Virus record (IMG/VR): IMGVR_UViG_3300035660_000010
Coordinates: 1 to 56,455 of that record
Length of the DNA stretch: 56,455 nt
From: a virus
Strand: one strand, 5' to 3'
The notes under the pieces are model-generated. The model was not told the DNA's origin, searched no databases, and was given only the letters and a program-made list of their open reading frames with translations. Below are positions 1 through 8,968 of the stretch, in pieces. Positions within the stretch are counted from its first letter, which is position 1; every line of letters starts with the position of its first letter. The translations under genes and the position numbers were made by a program.

Positions 1-957
1 GTTCTTTATCCATGATAACTCCTCATTCTTCTGTTGTAGTCGCAACATTTTATTCCTTTGCTTCGTTGCTAACATTTTCGCTACTATTTCAGGCGATTGT
101 GGTCTTCCTGGCTTACCCTTTTTGGCTGTTGATATCTTCATTTTAGACTCTTCTGAGTGAGTTCTTCCCTTGAAATACCCTGGGTGCCCCATTTTTGCGG
201 CCGATATTTTGGCCCTTGTTTCTTCAGACAAGACTCGTCCCCTCCAGAGGGCTGACAGCCTTGCCTTTGCCTTTTCTGAAAGGGGCCTTCCAGGACAACC
301 CTTTTTATGCTTGCCCATTTGACTCAAAGACATTTTCTTTCGAGTCTCTTCAGAACAGGGAGTGTGAAGTCTAACTTTTTGAAATGCTGATATCTTAGCC
401 TTTGCTTCTTCGGTATGATGTTTTCCCAGCATATATCCTGGCTTACCCTTTAGGGCTGCAGAAAGATTGGCTCGATGCTCTTCAGAGCGAAGAGGCTTAG
501 CTTTGCCCTTATTAGCCAATGATATTTTGGCTCGAGTCCCCATGGACAAGATCTTCCCCTCATGGGCTGCAGAGATTTTGGCTCTTGTTTCTGCAGAAAA
601 AACATGCCCTTTCCGAGCTATTGATAATTTCCTTCTAACCTCTTCACAGAGCTTACCATGAACCCCACCTCTTCGAAGATTGTACCCACTTGGGGCAAGG
701 GTATTAAAATGATCTATCATTTTATCTTCAATAAGATCTAAGTATTCCTGAGTACATTGAAGAGTAAAAACTCTCTCCACCTTTACATTATCTAAGCCAT
801 ACTTCCGCATAGCCCTATGAACCAGATATGAGCACCCTCTTTTGGTGCTAGATTGGTGTTGGCTTACTCTTTCTTCAATAGACTTCATAGTCTCTCCAAC
901 ATAACATTTCCCATTCGGAAATACGAGGCGATAAATATATCCTATTGAATCAGTCAT
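1..957 (-). CDS. GIY-YIG homing endonuclease with NUMOD3 repeats (3' end outside window)
   Basis: Read from an ATG at 957; the frame stays open for 319 codons to the window edge, so the C-terminus is missing. Residues 5-20 carry the GIY-YIG nuclease core (GYIYRLVFPNGKCYVG). From about residue 85 on there are some eight to nine imperfect copies of a short Ser-Glu-Glu-x-Arg-x-Lys-Ile-Ser-x-Ala helix followed by a Lys-Gly loop, the NUMOD3 DNA-binding repeat of phage homing enzymes. Such free-standing enzymes cut cognate sites and copy themselves into related phages. A second start with a good ribosome site (GAGGAG, ATG at 13) lies in another frame at the very edge, so another gene probably begins there and overlaps this one. 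Domain assignment is from visible motifs; activity is inferred. Confidence 0.9.
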   Translation of the reverse strand, partial: MTDSIGYIYRLVFPNGKCYVGETMKSIEERVSQHQSSTKRGCSYLVHRAMRKYGLDNVKVERVFTLQCTQEYLDLIEDKMIDHFNTLAPSGYNLRRGGVHGKLCEEVRRKLSIARKGHVFSAETRAKISAAHEGKILSMGTRAKISLANKGKAKPLRSEEHRANLSAALKGKPGYMLGKHHTEEAKAKISAFQKVRLHTPCSEETRKKMSLSQMGKHKKGCPGRPLSEKAKARLSALWRGRVLSEETRAKISAAKMGHPGYFKGRTHSEESKMKISTAKKGKPGRPQSPEIVAKMLATKQRNKMLRLQQKNEELSWIKN

Positions 958-970
958 TACCTTCCAACTC

Positions 971-2641
971 CTACGTGAGGCGCACTTGGGAGGTCATTAT
1001 GATCCCACGATAGCTGTCATCATGGGTCTTGTTCCACTCCAAATGTGCTCTTGTGCAAACTCCAGCCTTTCTTGTAATCTTGCTGCACTTTTCATGAAGC
1101 AAATTGCAATAATCAGAGGCTGACTTGTGCATAGACGAAATTGTTATCCCACGTGGCTTATAGTACTTACATTCACCACAACGGGTACTATAATCAGCCG
1201 AAGCTTGTGCAATCCATTCCTGATAATCAGCAACCGCTGTATTATGAGCATCAGTGCCAAACTTATCTTGAATTAGATGGAGCGCCTCTCTGGCTACGTT
1301 GTGCTTGCGATCAAATGTTGCTGCGTGAATAACCTTACGAAGGCTGTTGTAATCCATCTCGACAAATGCAGCGCTGTAGCGTGGTACTTCAACTAACTCT
1401 TCCTTGTCCAACATTGCAGCGACTTGATGTGGTTCAATATTGCGAACTTCACCATCATCGGCAACAAACTGCGAAGGGAACAATACATTACCCTCAGCAA
1501 CTTCTACTGGCACCGAAACCTCAACCTTGCCCTTCTTTGTCCATAATGTGGCATCAAAGAACATACCCTTGTTATGATCACCAGCAAAACGAACATCACT
1601 CTTGTATCCAATCTGTTTGAACTCGTTTGAAACTAGGCTGCGGCCAAGACCAATTGTCTGTTCATTGTATCGAGAGTCCTTACGGATAATAGCATCTTCT
1701 AGAATAGCCTCAACGTCAGCCAGTTCTGGGCTGATTGTGGAGAGTTTGGGAGGAACAATCTCTTCCACGTATGCCTGAACTTCATCAACTTCAATCGCTG
1801 CTGCCTTAGTGGGCTCGCGAACAACATCTGAAGTATAATTGTGTCGAATAGCATCAGCAGCATTCAAATCTGACGTCCTGCGATCTTCAATGGCATCATT
1901 GACCAACTTTTCAACACCTGCTTCATTGAATGCATAGGTTGTCTTACCCGAAATGTCTGCGAACAGCTCAGGAACTTCAGGCTGTTCATTCTCAACCACC
2001 AGTGGAACATTGATATGTATTGTCCCTGCAGTAGTAGGGAATGAGGCAAGGTATAGCAAGCCCTTGGTAGAACCAAACTTGAGCGAGGTTCGTATGTTAG
2101 TACAACCAAGTGCTTCAAGTTGGCTCTTCACGAGCTCACTGCCTGCTTTGATTAGTTCGGGCTTATGAGCTGCAAGAGCAGGAGTAGGCACAACCTTCTC
2201 CACACCTAGCACCTCCACAGGCTGCTCAAGAGCTGCCTGGTACTCGTCCACCTCGATCGCATCCTTGGTGGCAGTCGTTAGGTCGCGCTCTACATTTGAG
2301 TAGGGAATACGCTTCTTTGCGAAGGCATTCTTTGCCGCTATCTTTGCCTCTTCACTCATGGGGAGAATGTCTGTAAATATCTCCCTGAAGGGTGTCTGAG
2401 GATTGAGTCCCACAAAGCTATTGTATAACTTAGAGACTTCTTCCGCAGTTATCATACGACTTGGTTCTTTCTTGGCTATCTTTTCAATAGCGCCACCCAC
2501 ATTACGAATAACGGGGTCATGACGATACTTATCCTCGACACTCGCGAATCGCTGGACTAGATCGCTGGCCGCAAAGGTCCTAAACGTATCTAGTGCTAGC
2601 AAATCAACCAGGCCCTGGATAATCTCATTTGTGTTATCCAT
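971..2641 (-). CDS. Unknown 556-residue protein with an internal duplication and C-terminal Cys cluster
   Basis: No family recognised. The protein has two similar modules, at about residues 130-265 and 285-435. Each begins with AIEVDE and later has a Gly-x-x-Leu-Val helix, a Lys-Gly-containing strand, a V-x-VP-x-V strand and an F-x-AD segment, so an ancient tandem duplication is likely. The last 75 residues hold six cysteines (CGECKYY near residue 487, then further Cys about 23-42 residues on) that could bind zinc or an Fe-S cluster. It overlaps the start of nothing downstream and is overlapped by 8 bases by the end of the upstream gene, so it is the distal gene of the unit 5921 to 971. Size and company suggest a virion or assembly protein, but that is a guess. 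Confidence 0.8.
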   Translation of the reverse strand: MDNTNEIIQGLVDLLALDTFRTFAASDLVQRFASVEDKYRHDPVIRNVGGAIEKIAKKEPSRMITAEEVSKLYNSFVGLNPQTPFREIFTDILPMSEEAKIAAKNAFAKKRIPYSNVERDLTTATKDAIEVDEYQAALEQPVEVLGVEKVVPTPALAAHKPELIKAGSELVKSQLEALGCTNIRTSLKFGSTKGLLYLASFPTTAGTIHINVPLVVENEQPEVPELFADISGKTTYAFNEAGVEKLVNDAIEDRRTSDLNAADAIRHNYTSDVVREPTKAAAIEVDEVQAYVEEIVPPKLSTISPELADVEAILEDAIIRKDSRYNEQTIGLGRSLVSNEFKQIGYKSDVRFAGDHNKGMFFDATLWTKKGKVEVSVPVEVAEGNVLFPSQFVADDGEVRNIEPHQVAAMLDKEELVEVPRYSAAFVEMDYNSLRKVIHAATFDRKHNVAREALHLIQDKFGTDAHNTAVADYQEWIAQASADYSTRCGECKYYKPRGITISSMHKSASDYCNLLHEKCSKITRKAGVCTRAHLEWNKTHDDSYRGIIMTSQVRLT

Positions 2642-3731
2642 TGGAAAACTCCTCCTTTTCCCTAGAAGATGCTATTCGTTGTATTATTCTACAACGTCTT
2701 TTTCTGTTTGCTACAATGTTCAATTTTTCTAAAAGTGTTTCTCGTCTCGATGTCCTCACAGGAGATGGCGTAATCGGACGTGGTGGCTTTTGTTGCCTGA
2801 CGTCCTCTTGCACCTGCTCCCTAATGGCTGCTGTTTCACCAACTTGCCGTACTGGCTCACTCAACCTTTGCATGGCGACCTGTAAGGACTTTATAGCAGG
2901 AATCAAAAATGCCCTATTACCACTTGTGATAAACTGGCCCGGATATTCACCAAAACCGAACATAGCCTCAAGCGCACTTACCTCATCACCGAGTGCTTCT
3001 TGTAATGTGGGACTAACTTTTCGTGCCCTATCTGACTTCAGCTTCCCAACTATATTATTAGATGCCTCCAGTATAGGGCTGTTAGCCGAAAAGTATGTAG
3101 TTATCAGTTCCATTATTTCCTTAGTTATCTGCTCTACCTGTTCAATCAGTGTATCCAACTCTTTTACCTGAGCAATTTTGTGTAGACTAGATCTTACCTT
3201 TATGTCCTCCATTTTCGGTAGATCTCTAAATAGTTCAGGATGGCTTTTAGAAATTTCACGCATTCTTTCCATCTCGTCGGCTGTTGGCTTTCCATAGAAA
3301 GTTTCTGGACGAAGCCTATATCGCTCGTATTCTTTCTCACGTTGTCTTTTCTCATACTCTAATGGGAAATGTTCCCTGTACCATCTGCTCTCCTGTACTA
3401 AATTCTTCAATGCTTCAAACCAGGTTTGCTCAACTTTCTTTGCAATGTCTATTCCATTTCTGGCAACATTGTTCAATCGACCAATCCAACTTCTTGCCTG
3501 GGCAATTTCTTGAAGAGCTCTTGTGATATTCTCTTGTACAATATCCTCTTCTCGTATGATTTCTTCCATGTCCTGACTTGTCTCATTAGGTGAAACGGCA
3601 GCCTTGACACCACTAATAAGAGCTTCTTTCCCACTTTCCAGGCTACGCAGAACTTCTTCAAGTTGTTTAAGTAATCTTTCCAACTCTGCCTGTACAAGCG
3701 TCAGTGTTTTTGTTAATTGTCCTGCTGCCAT
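2634..3731 (-). CDS. Coiled-coil protein, function unknown
   Basis: 365 residues, charged and strongly helical. The first 130 residues are rich in heptad-like Leu/Glu/Gln (several Glu-Glu-Leu stretches), with no transmembrane segment or catalytic motif visible. ATG at 3731 starts one base after the stop of the upstream gene, and its own stop lies 8 bases inside the next gene, so the two are probably translationally coupled. Structural or scaffolding role possible. I do not recognise the family. Confidence 0.75.
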   Translation of the reverse strand: MAAGQLTKTLTLVQAELERLLKQLEEVLRSLESGKEALISGVKAAVSPNETSQDMEEIIREEDIVQENITRALQEIAQARSWIGRLNNVARNGIDIAKKVEQTWFEALKNLVQESRWYREHFPLEYEKRQREKEYERYRLRPETFYGKPTADEMERMREISKSHPELFRDLPKMEDIKVRSSLHKIAQVKELDTLIEQVEQITKEIMELITTYFSANSPILEASNNIVGKLKSDRARKVSPTLQEALGDEVSALEAMFGFGEYPGQFITSGNRAFLIPAIKSLQVAMQRLSEPVRQVGETAAIREQVQEDVRQQKPPRPITPSPVRTSRRETLLEKLNIVANRKRRCRIIQRIASSREKEEFSNG

Positions 3732-3732
3732 G

Positions 3733-5193
3733 TTATGCTCTGTAGTTTAGTAATTCGTTGAACTTGGATAATACTTTATTAAAGGCCTGTGCTGACGTTT
3801 CCTCTCCTCGAGTTTCCGGAGTCAATACGTAGTTGAGCACCTGTATCATCTTCACCATATATTGCTCGTGCCATAAATCCCATATGACCTGATCTTTGGT
3901 CCTATGCCACTCTTGAGTTAAGGGAAAGAGATCTCTTTCCACAGCATCTAAGGCTCTTTCTGTGGCTCTAATATCGCGCTCAACCTCATCCTTTAAGTCG
4001 GTGATATTCATGTTAATAATGGTAAATGCTTGTGCTGCCGCCTTAGGATTGACCATCTTACTCAGATAATTTGAAAAAGATGTAGTTTGGTTTATATCTG
4101 ACCTTTTCTTATATCTATCCAACCAAGTCTCAAGAGTCGACATCTGACCCATGATCAATTCATATCTTCGGCGCTTGTTTTGAATGTGGGACACCTTTTC
4201 AGGCATTAGATAAGTGCTGGGCTCTCTCTTGATTTGAAGCTCAAACTCTTTGAATGTGGGAATCATAACAGTAGGAAATTCATATTGCGCTGCATCAGCC
4301 TGTAGGCGTTGAGCACGTTCTATTAATTCTTCTGTGTGTCGCTCAACATCCCTTTTCCTTATAAGTTCAGTCTCGAACTTTTTTCTTTGGGCTCTTCCTT
4401 CTGTAAGCTCAACTTCCTGAGCAATATCCAGCCGTTCTCTTGCCTCTTCTTCCACTATGTTCTGACGCACAAAAGGAATAACGTCGCCCTTTTTGAATGC
4501 CCCCACAACCAAGCGATAAATAGGTAAACCAAACTCAACTTTTCGAGGAAAGATTGACAATAATTGTTCTACTAATTTCTTTACCTCACTTTCATTGAGT
4601 TGCCTAATGGCAACTTCGATGTTTCCTAATACCTGCAAGGCATCTTGTAAAATCGGTTCAATCGCTGTATCTATATCCTTCCCCAACTGCTTCTGACTAC
4701 GTACGTGTACCACCAAACGACCAACCATTCTTTTCACCTGCTCAACTGCACTTAGCCCTTCTCTAATACCCTGTTGTTCCGAGCGAGTAGAAAAAATGCC
4801 TTGTAACATTTGAGATAGGTTGATTACTTCGGTAATAAATTTACGATATCCCGTTTCACCCTTGGTACCCTTGTACGTCCTATCAAGATTGGGTAGCAAG
4901 AATTGCTCAATAAACGCCTTGAGATGTTTCTGTATGTCTTCAATGGCTGCCTGACGAGATAGTCCCATTAGCCGAGTACCTGTAATTGGAAAAGTTAGAT
5001 CTTCTGATATTACTTCACCTGACTTGTACTTCCTAAGAGCCAACATGATTTTTGCCAATTGTGCCAAGAATGGTTTTTCTTTATATGCAAGAGCATCAGC
5101 CCTCTTTCGAAGGATTCTATCGAGGACATCTGCTTCCCTGTGTAGCCCCAAAGAATCCAACATGTCAGCAACATCAAGAAGGCAATGTGTCAT
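3733..5193 (-). CDS. Helical protein, function unknown
   Basis: 486 residues. Residues 5-31 form a Leu/Ala/Asp-rich helix pair (DVADMLDSLGLHREADVLD), a style of short N-terminal helical segment that I associate with uncultivated phage proteins but cannot name. The rest is highly charged and alpha-helical, with long coiled-coil-prone stretches near 255-300 and 370-440. No catalytic motifs or signal peptide. It sits two bases from the neighbour on each side, in one transcription unit with the genes at 5196-5921, 2634-3731 and 971-2641. Confidence 0.75.
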   Translation of the reverse strand: MTHCLLDVADMLDSLGLHREADVLDRILRKRADALAYKEKPFLAQLAKIMLALRKYKSGEVISEDLTFPITGTRLMGLSRQAAIEDIQKHLKAFIEQFLLPNLDRTYKGTKGETGYRKFITEVINLSQMLQGIFSTRSEQQGIREGLSAVEQVKRMVGRLVVHVRSQKQLGKDIDTAIEPILQDALQVLGNIEVAIRQLNESEVKKLVEQLLSIFPRKVEFGLPIYRLVVGAFKKGDVIPFVRQNIVEEEARERLDIAQEVELTEGRAQRKKFETELIRKRDVERHTEELIERAQRLQADAAQYEFPTVMIPTFKEFELQIKREPSTYLMPEKVSHIQNKRRRYELIMGQMSTLETWLDRYKKRSDINQTTSFSNYLSKMVNPKAAAQAFTIINMNITDLKDEVERDIRATERALDAVERDLFPLTQEWHRTKDQVIWDLWHEQYMVKMIQVLNYVLTPETRGEETSAQAFNKVLSKFNELLNYRA

Positions 5194-5195
5194 AA

Positions 5196-5921
5196 TTACT
5201 TCTTCTTTGCGATTAGTCCCTGAGGTGTTTGCACGAGCTCGATGACTTCCTTATCTTCGTACTCTCGTGCCTTATCAAGTGAAAGTTCACCCTGATACAA
5301 ACTACCTACATAAAAAGGAACTCCTCCTTTTTCTTTACCAGCTGGTGCCACAGGATTTTCATGCATATCAGTAATGCGTGTCTTATATGTCTTCTGAGCG
5401 GTGATATTCTGTGGAACACAACCAGGTGTATTGCATAGGATTGCATCTTTTCCGATATAAACCGGGCGACCACCACAATCCGGGCACTTGCCTGTAGCAT
5501 TGGCAATCAATGCTCTCACAAAATTCACATCCTGCGTCTTTTCCATAACATACTTTCGGAAAAGTTCGACTGTGCTCCTATCAAATCCATAAACCTTACC
5601 AGCAAACTTGCAAATGGGCATACCGCGAAAAGAAAGAGTAATTGATTCTCTTGTAGAATCTGTATTGGCAGCCCAGTCCTTTTGAGACTCTGCTGTGAGG
5701 CCAGTTTCAGGCTCGGCCCTAATGATGTAGTCGTTGCCGTCCTCACCCTTTTGAAGTTGCCAGATACAACTATCAATGGTGTCCCTAAAAAGATTGACCC
5801 CAATTTGAGCAAATCGAGGATTGGCCAACGCTTCCTTCAAAAGTATTTTACCTTTTGACGCCTCTCTTTTCATGAACTGACCCAGCTGGTTCAGGTCCAA
5901 TTCTAACTCTCTTCTCGGCAT
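5196..5921 (-). CDS. Unknown protein with a central zinc ribbon
   Basis: 241 residues; ATG at 5921 preceded by AAGGAG at good spacing. A CPDCGG motif (about residue 146) followed by a Cys pair (CNTPGC) some 19 residues later looks like a zinc ribbon. The N-terminal 130 residues have no recognisable motif. It is the first gene after the candidate promoter at 5996-6017 and leads the operon of large unknown proteins that runs to 971. Confidence 0.75.
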   Translation of the reverse strand: MPRRELELDLNQLGQFMKREASKGKILLKEALANPRFAQIGVNLFRDTIDSCIWQLQKGEDGNDYIIRAEPETGLTAESQKDWAANTDSTRESITLSFRGMPICKFAGKVYGFDRSTVELFRKYVMEKTQDVNFVRALIANATGKCPDCGGRPVYIGKDAILCNTPGCVPQNITAQKTYKTRITDMHENPVAPAGKEKGGVPFYVGSLYQGELSLDKAREYEDKEVIELVQTPQGLIAKKK

Positions 5922-5995
5922 CCTTATCTCCTTGTTGTGTGCATAGTTATAAACTATCTCAAACTGCGGCAGACTCCAAATAGAGGAGCATACCC

Positions 5996-6017
5996 TTATT
6001 ATGGTCGAATATCGATA
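5996..6017 (-). promoter_or_regulatory. Candidate phage promoter (TATCGATA-N8-TAATAA)
   Basis: Minus strand: TATCGATA (6010-6017), then 8 bases, then TAATAAG, about 75 bases before the gene starting at 5921. The same layout recurs at 32521-32542 and 55667-55688. The spacing is too short for a normal -35/-10 pair, so an activator box or an alternative sigma factor is possible. Promoter function is inferred. The rest of the 165-base gap (5922-6086) holds no convincing hairpin or small gene. Confidence 0.45.
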
Positions 6018-6086
6018 GTTATAGATTGATTTTCACATTTTTGATATGGAAGCTGATATGCATTTTATATTTGGAAGGGCCGTTTT

Positions 6087-6647
6087 TTAGGGTACAGGTG
6101 GATCTTTGTCGCGTTGGTCATCAAACTGAATAAACCAATCATCAAACTTTTTGAGATAGTTGATTGCTATATCCACATCATCTTTTTCCAACGTCTTGAG
6201 ATCTTGAAGTATTTGCCGACACATTGTATCACGCAAACACAACTTTCTTAGCTTTCGCTCAATGCCCCCATGATGCTTGCCATGTATCTTTGACTTAATA
6301 CCTTTTATTGCATAGGCAATGCTGGTGTATCCAGATCTATCACTTGAATATTGTTCCCCCAGGATTGTGGCAATCTCTTGATAAGTCTTGCCTTTGCGCA
6401 TGAGGAAAAATACTTTCTTTTGATGAGCAGTGAAGAAATCCTCTACCAACTGAAGAAGACGTTGGAATAGAGTGTGTCGAGCCTTTTCACGTGCTTCTTT
6501 GATAATTGCAACTTGTTCTGCTCGATGTGGATTTTGTTCCGGTCCAACATAATTATTCAGATCTCTTGGATCACAACAAATTTCCTTCCACTTAAACTGA
6601 CCATAAAATTCATTCTCGTCGTTAGGATCAAAATGCGGTGTTTTCAC
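6087..6647 (-). CDS. Sigma-factor-like / helix-turn-helix DNA-binding protein
   Basis: 186 residues, GTG start at 6647 behind GAGGAGAAGAAG. Residues 55-120 look like a sigma region 4 or LuxR-like helix-turn-helix: a helix ending HQKKVFFLMRKGKT, then YQEIATILG and a basic recognition helix. A charged helical tail follows. There is no recognisable region 2, so it would not be a complete sigma-70 factor. It could be a divergent phage late sigma, a co-activator or a plain transcription regulator. It is a natural candidate to act at the TATCGATA promoters, one of which lies just downstream; that link is inference. Confidence 0.6.
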   Translation of the reverse strand: MKTPHFDPNDENEFYGQFKWKEICCDPRDLNNYVGPEQNPHRAEQVAIIKEAREKARHTLFQRLLQLVEDFFTAHQKKVFFLMRKGKTYQEIATILGEQYSSDRSGYTSIAYAIKGIKSKIHGKHHGGIERKLRKLCLRDTMCRQILQDLKTLEKDDVDIAINYLKKFDDWFIQFDDQRDKDPPVP

Positions 6648-6667
6648 CTTCTTCTCCTCATTTGATT

Positions 6668-7396
6668 CTATATAGCACTTAAAATCAATTCTTTATATGC
6701 TTCGTATCCTTGAGATTGGAGAAAGGAATCGACATCATCACCATCTGGCAACTTTGCAATAGTGATATTGACATTCTTCACTTCCCTGAGCTTCACCTTC
6801 TCTATTTTCTCCGAAGCGTTTCGTCCTGCTTCATCACCATCAAATACTATGATTATATTCTTTGCAAAACGAGATAACATCTTTACATGTTGTGCTGACA
6901 GAGCAGAGCCAACTGCTCCTACCGTGTTGGCAAAACCAAATTGATGTGAAACGATTACATCAAACTGACCCTCTACTACAATGGCTGTTTCTTGTTGACG
7001 TATGGTAGAAAGAGCCTTGTCGAGCCCATATAGAAATGAGCCCTTCCCAAAGGAAACATGCCAGTACTTGCGTAGGTTCTTACTTTTAATTACTTCATTT
7101 GATTGCATAGGACGAAAAGAGATTGAGACCACTTTCCCATATTGATTTATGAATGGAAACACAATGCTGTTGCGAATAAAACAGCAAACCTTTCCCTCTT
7201 CGGTTTCGAATATTACACCTTCCTTCAATAGGTTATCCTTACCTATTGTGTCGACCAACTCTTCAACCTCAAAAGGACAATATCCAAGTTCAAACCTCTG
7301 AATGAATTCGTCGCTGACACCTCGACCATAGAGATAACGAAGTGCAGCATCATTTAGCTTGTCTTGACAGTACTGGGCAACAGCCTTTAGTGTCAT
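6668..7396 (-). CDS. dnaG: DNA primase catalytic core (DnaG-type, Toprim), lacking the zinc domain
   Basis: 242 residues making RNA primers for replication. Residues 12-45 match the DnaG core entry (alternating helix, YLYGRGVSDEFIQRF, then GYCP). The Toprim metal site is present: Glu in IVVEGQFDV (about 140) and the Asp pair in FDGDEAG (about 188). The N-terminal CHC2 zinc finger and the C-terminal helicase-binding domain of bacterial DnaG (about 580 residues) are both absent. A matching CHC2 zinc domain is encoded separately at 50297-50875, so the primase appears split. The ATG overlaps the preceding stop by four bases (ATGA). Confidence 0.9.
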   Translation of the reverse strand: MTLKAVAQYCQDKLNDAALRYLYGRGVSDEFIQRFELGYCPFEVEELVDTIGKDNLLKEGVIFETEEGKVCCFIRNSIVFPFINQYGKVVSISFRPMQSNEVIKSKNLRKYWHVSFGKGSFLYGLDKALSTIRQQETAIVVEGQFDVIVSHQFGFANTVGAVGSALSAQHVKMLSRFAKNIIIVFDGDEAGRNASEKIEKVKLREVKNVNITIAKLPDGDDVDSFLQSQGYEAYKELILSAI

Positions 7397-7716
7397 GACT
7401 TTGTAAACAGCCCACGATTCTTCATTGTTTCGCGCATGAATGGAGACACATTCAACATCTCACCACACACAGAACAAACCACAACATCCTTCTCACGGGA
7501 AACAAGACCCTGTCTGCACTCTGCACACTTCTGGCAGGCAAACGCAAAGCTTTGTTTTTCATCTTCAACATATTGTCGTAGATTCTTCATTGCATTTACT
7601 GCTTGTGGCGTGATTCTTTCAATCACCTCTCCACAATCTGAACAAATCGGCTTGCCAGTCTTCTTATTGATCCTGGCATCTGTCGTCTGATTGCACTTAT
7701 CACATAAAATTAGCAT
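7393..7716 (-). CDS. Double zinc-ribbon protein
   Basis: 107 residues with eight paired cysteines: CDKC and CSDCG near the N-terminus, CQKCAEC in the middle and CSVCG near residue 81, consistent with two zinc ribbons. ATG at 7716 follows the stop of the upstream small membrane gene by two bases; the stop overlaps the primase start (ATGA). Position between recA and primase suggests a replication or transcription accessory role, but no family is recognised. Confidence 0.75.
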   Translation of the reverse strand: MLILCDKCNQTTDARINKKTGKPICSDCGEVIERITPQAVNAMKNLRQYVEDEKQSFAFACQKCAECRQGLVSREKDVVVCSVCGEMLNVSPFMRETMKNRGLFTKS

Positions 7717-7718
7717 TC

Positions 7719-7859
7719 TTACTCCTTACCTTTCAGATAACCTGCCTTTTCAAATTGCCGAATCTTACAATACGAACCCAACCCCCAACCAACGACAAAG
7801 GAAACGAAGCTGCACCAAAGAAGCATAAAAAGAAGTAGAAACAATTCTCCTCCATCCAT
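7719..7859 (-). CDS. 46-residue single-pass membrane protein
   Basis: Starts MDGGELFLLLFMLLW and continues with an uninterrupted hydrophobic stretch (residues 5-30, Leu/Phe/Val/Trp) followed by a short basic tail. GGAGAG lies just before the ATG, within the recA stop region, and the stop is two bases from the next start. A neat fit between its neighbours supports a real gene. Function unknown; phage membrane micro-proteins of this size are often host-interference or lysis-timing factors (speculation). Confidence 0.65.
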   Translation of the reverse strand: MDGGELFLLLFMLLWCSFVSFVVGWGLGSYCKIRQFEKAGYLKGKE

Positions 7860-7861
7860 TC

Positions 7862-8950
7862 TTACTCTCCTAATTTCAGGAACTCTTCGTCCTTACCAAT
7901 AATTTCGTTAGAATCATCGATATCGTCACCTTTTTCATCAGCAGGTGGAGCTGTTTTGACACCTTCACGCATTGCTGCTATTATTTGAGACTCCAGCTCT
8001 TTTACTGCCTTTGGATTAGTTTCTAAGTATTCAGCAACCTTATCCTTACCAGTCAGCTTCTCACTACCAACTATATATGTTTTGTTATTGGGTCTCTGAA
8101 TTACTCCACATTGAAGTCCAACAGATAGGATCTCATCTACCTTATCGATTCCTTCAGTGTACTTGACCAAAAACTCAACTGAGATACCTTGTGCTGTTGA
8201 GACTTTGTTTTTCTTCACCTTTGCTCGAATTCGATGACCAATGACTCGATCGAGACTATCTTTTATTTCAGAACTTCCAACCTTTCCTACACCTATCCTC
8301 ACCGATGCGGTATGTTTAAGACAACGCCCACAGGGGGTCGTCTCGGTGGCTCCAAACATGACACCAATTTTATCTCGCAACTGATTTATAAACAAACAGG
8401 TTGTTCCTTTTTGATGAAGAAGAGGAACAAGTTGTCGCAGAGCAGCAGTAAGAATCTTGGCCTGTACCCCTATTGTTGCCTCACCAACCTCTTTCTCGGA
8501 TTCTGCCTTTGTTGGTGAGCTCGCCACAGAATCCCAGACGATTAGTCCTACTTCACCTGTTTTTGCGAATAGCAGAATTTGATTCAACGCATCCTCGAAA
8601 AACTCTGGCTTGGTAATAAGCAGTGAATCATTTACCTTGATTCCAAGACGCTTTGCCCAGTTTGGATCGAATGTGTGCTCGCTATCAATGTACGCACAAA
8701 TCATCCCCGCTTCTTGCGCCTTTTTGATTGCCATAAGACACAAGAAACTCTTTCCGGATGCCTCCGGACCTGACACCTCGATCAGACGCCCCTTCGGGTA
8801 CCCACCGACCAACAAAGCAGCATCAAGTGCCAAACTTCCCGATGAGATCGTTTCTACATTTGCCATGATTTTTTCGTCAGCCCGAAAAACCGAAGTTTCA
8901 CCATATTTTTCTTTCATTTTCTTCAACGCAGATTCAAGTTCCTTACCCAT
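7862..8950 (-). CDS. recA: RecA recombinase
   Basis: 362 residues, close to bacterial RecA length. It polymerises on single-stranded DNA and drives strand exchange. Visible: Walker A GPEASGKS (about residue 60), Walker B-like LIVWDSVAS (about 136), the L2-loop-side FINQLRDKIGVMFG and an acidic Asp/Glu-rich C-terminal tail typical of RecA. The usual bacterial KFYASVR stretch is KHTASVR here, so it is diverged. AAGGAG precedes ATG 8950. It lies in the replication cluster with primase, a Hjc-like resolvase and SSB. Confidence 0.95.
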   Translation of the reverse strand: MGKELESALKKMKEKYGETSVFRADEKIMANVETISSGSLALDAALLVGGYPKGRLIEVSGPEASGKSFLCLMAIKKAQEAGMICAYIDSEHTFDPNWAKRLGIKVNDSLLITKPEFFEDALNQILLFAKTGEVGLIVWDSVASSPTKAESEKEVGEATIGVQAKILTAALRQLVPLLHQKGTTCLFINQLRDKIGVMFGATETTPCGRCLKHTASVRIGVGKVGSSEIKDSLDRVIGHRIRAKVKKNKVSTAQGISVEFLVKYTEGIDKVDEILSVGLQCGVIQRPNNKTYIVGSEKLTGKDKVAEYLETNPKAVKELESQIIAAMREGVKTAPPADEKGDDIDDSNEIIGKDEEFLKLGE

Positions 8951-8968
8951 AATTTACTCCTTCTTACA

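Noticed and set aside
1-700. CRISPR-like repetitive look of the left end
   Set aside because: The repetition follows codons and encodes NUMOD3 helices; there are no regular spacers or identical repeats.
2629-3171. Long open frames on the plus strand (also at 13049-13535, 29414-29659, 52665-53084 and elsewhere)
   Set aside because: They lie entirely opposite well-supported minus-strand genes, lack consistent ribosome sites and do not resemble known proteins.
7862-8950. Bacterial chromosome origin because of RecA, GroEL, DnaE and trigger factor
   Set aside because: The company (SSB gp32-like, SbcCD, homing genes, micro-genes, one-strand packing, split primase) is phage-like and no host housekeeping operons are present.
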